A DNA stretch of 64,000 bases, taken from assembly GCF_030540875.1 (NCBI RefSeq), contig NZ_JAUOEM010000001.1, forward strand, positions 124,001 to 188,000. The letters run 5' to 3'. Positions within the stretch are counted from its first letter, which is position 1, and each line of letters begins with the position of its first letter. Below, in pieces: positions 63,057-64,000 of this stretch. This DNA is from Flavivirga amylovorans (GTDB lineage Bacteria > Bacteroidota > Bacteroidia > Flavobacteriales > Flavobacteriaceae). The notes under the pieces were generated by a model that saw nothing but the letters and a program-made list of their open reading frames with translations, searched no databases and had not been told where the DNA came from. The position numbers and the translations under genes were made by a program.

Positions 63057-64000
63057 CTATTTCTTATTAACTAAGTCCATTAAATCAACATCGTTTCCTA
63101 GTAATATTTCCGTTGGGTTGATACGCCCTTCCATAGTATCGTTTTCTAGCTTTAAAACACCTCTTGGACATACTGCGCTACAAATACCGCAACCAACGCA
63201 GCTTGAACGTACTATGTTTTCTCCCTTTTGAGCATAAGCACGAACATCGATTCCCATTTCACAACTGTTAGAGCAGTTACCACAAGAAATACATTGTCCG
63301 CCGTTGGTTGTAATTCTAAATTTAGAGAATAAGCGTTGTTGAAATCCTAAAATAGCAGCCATTGGGCATCCAAAACGACACCAGGATCTATTTCCTAAAA
63401 TAGGATAAAACCCCGTGCCAATAACACCAGAGAAAATTGACCCTATGTAAACGCCATAAGCAGAACGTAAGGCACTTCCTTTTATAAAGAAGACGTTGTC
63501 TGTGGTGCCAGTAAAGTGCATAATTACCAATAATGCAATAACTACAAAGTAACCGATAGCTCCATATTTAGCATCTCTACCAAACTCTTTACGTTTAAAA
63601 TACATAACGCCAGCGAAAACTAAAGTTAAAAATCCAATAACTAAACCTATAAATAGGCCTTTAGTCAGCCAAAAAGCATTATGATCATAACCTAAATAAG
63701 TATATACCATGGCAACCGTCATGACTACAGAAAAGACAAGAACTGTATGAATTAACCAACGCTCTAATTTCCAGGCGGACATTTTTTTAGAAGATAATTG
63801 CCTAAAAGAATCACCAGCAGTTTCGGCTAATCCACCACAACCACAAACCCAAGAACAATACCAGCGTTTTCCATATTTATAAGTTAAAATAGGCGTGATA
63901 ACAAAAATAGAAATGATACCAAATAATATGAGCCCTAAACCAATATTTCCATTAGACAGAAATCCTTTAACGGACCATTCATCAAAAATATAATAATTAA
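63057..64000 (-). CDS. Membrane polyferredoxin (4Fe-4S, NapH/CcoG-like), N-terminus beyond window
   Basis: The minus strand is open from 63057 to the right edge (about 314 residues), so the first ATG seen (63782) is internal, not the start. Upstream residues include WYCSWVCGCGGLAETAGDSF, a conserved cysteine block of NapH/NosR-like polyferredoxins. About five membrane helices follow, then CRFGCP, and two 4Fe-4S motifs, CISCGNCSNSCEMG and CVGCGICSAVCPRG. The protein moves electrons between the quinone pool or a cytoplasmic donor and a periplasmic acceptor. Which acceptor is not shown. The last gene-proximal base is one base from the MORN-repeat start, suggesting an operon. Confidence 0.85.
   Translation of the reverse strand, partial: NYYIFDEWSVKGFLSNGNIGLGLILFGIISIFVITPILTYKYGKRWYCSWVCGCGGLAETAGDSFRQLSSKKMSAWKLERWLIHTVLVFSVVMTVAMVYTYLGYDHNAFWLTKGLFIGLVIGFLTLVFAGVMYFKRKEFGRDAKYGAIGYFVVIALLVIMHFTGTTDNVFFIKGSALRSAYGVYIGSIFSGVIGTGFYPILGNRSWCRFGCPMAAILGFQQRLFSKFRITTNGGQCISCGNCSNSCEMGIDVRAYAQKGENIVRSSCVGCGICSAVCPRGVLKLENDTMEGRINPTEILLGNDVDLMDLVNKK

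Overview
The window is AT-rich and comes from a bacterium of the phylum Bacteroidota, most likely a marine member of the Flavobacteriaceae. The signs are type IX secretion (T9SS) sorting tails, a hybrid two-component regulator with Reg_prop repeats, many secreted lipoproteins, TAnnTTTG-type -7 boxes, little Shine-Dalgarno signal, and mevalonate-pathway genes next to a UbiA-type lipid prenyltransferase. No rRNA, tRNA or CRISPR array was seen.

Region 1 (about 0.6-22 kb, + strand) is a secreted sulfated-polysaccharide degradation locus in three transcription units. Unit A (860-8661) encodes a beta-propeller protein with a putative glycosidase module, a sulfatase, a thioredoxin-like protein and a PL8 lyase with a T9SS tail. 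Unit B (9048-12938) encodes a sulfatase and a GH2 enzyme. Unit C (13436-21604) encodes a sulfatase, a double esterase, a GH2 enzyme and a paralogue of the first propeller protein. A hybrid two-component regulator follows (22024-26151). Units A and B share a 35-nt upstream motif, a candidate operator. No SusC/SusD pair is present. An EF-hand pseudogene and two orphan T9SS sorting-domain relics show gene loss in and beside the locus.

Region 2 (26.6-33.9 kb) looks like an oxidative D-galactose route: an SDR dehydrogenase and an SMP-30 lactonase (- strand) face galactonate dehydratase (DgoD) and an HpcH/HpaI-type aldolase (+ strand). Transketolase and transaldolase come next. Together with region 1 this suggests a sulfated galactan, possibly lambda-carrageenan-like, as a substrate. 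This is inference. The PL8 lyase, which normally cuts uronic-acid polymers, does not fit a pure galactan.

Region 3 (34-42.8 kb) holds a small membrane protein, a GAF-domain protein, a pentapeptide-repeat protein in a probable operon with an HD-domain/PycTM-type membrane protein, and a compact six-gene repair operon (msrB, msrA, redoxin, glutaredoxin-like, second msrA, hydrolase-OsmC fusion).

Region 4 (42.8-64 kb) is mainly housekeeping: a phosphoesterase/outer-membrane barrel fusion, a flavoprotein, a ParE-like toxin-antitoxin pair, mevalonate decarboxylase and kinase, a UbiA prenyltransferase, a nitrilase-family enzyme, an RluB-like pseudouridine synthase lacking its catalytic Asp, a GT87-like membrane glycosyltransferase carrying an in-frame palindromic repeat, and a - strand operon (polyferredoxin, MORN-repeat protein, two GT2 enzymes) that runs off the right edge. 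Three copies of a MITE-like repeat with 19-bp terminal inverted repeats and 3-bp target duplications are scattered from 26 to 56 kb.
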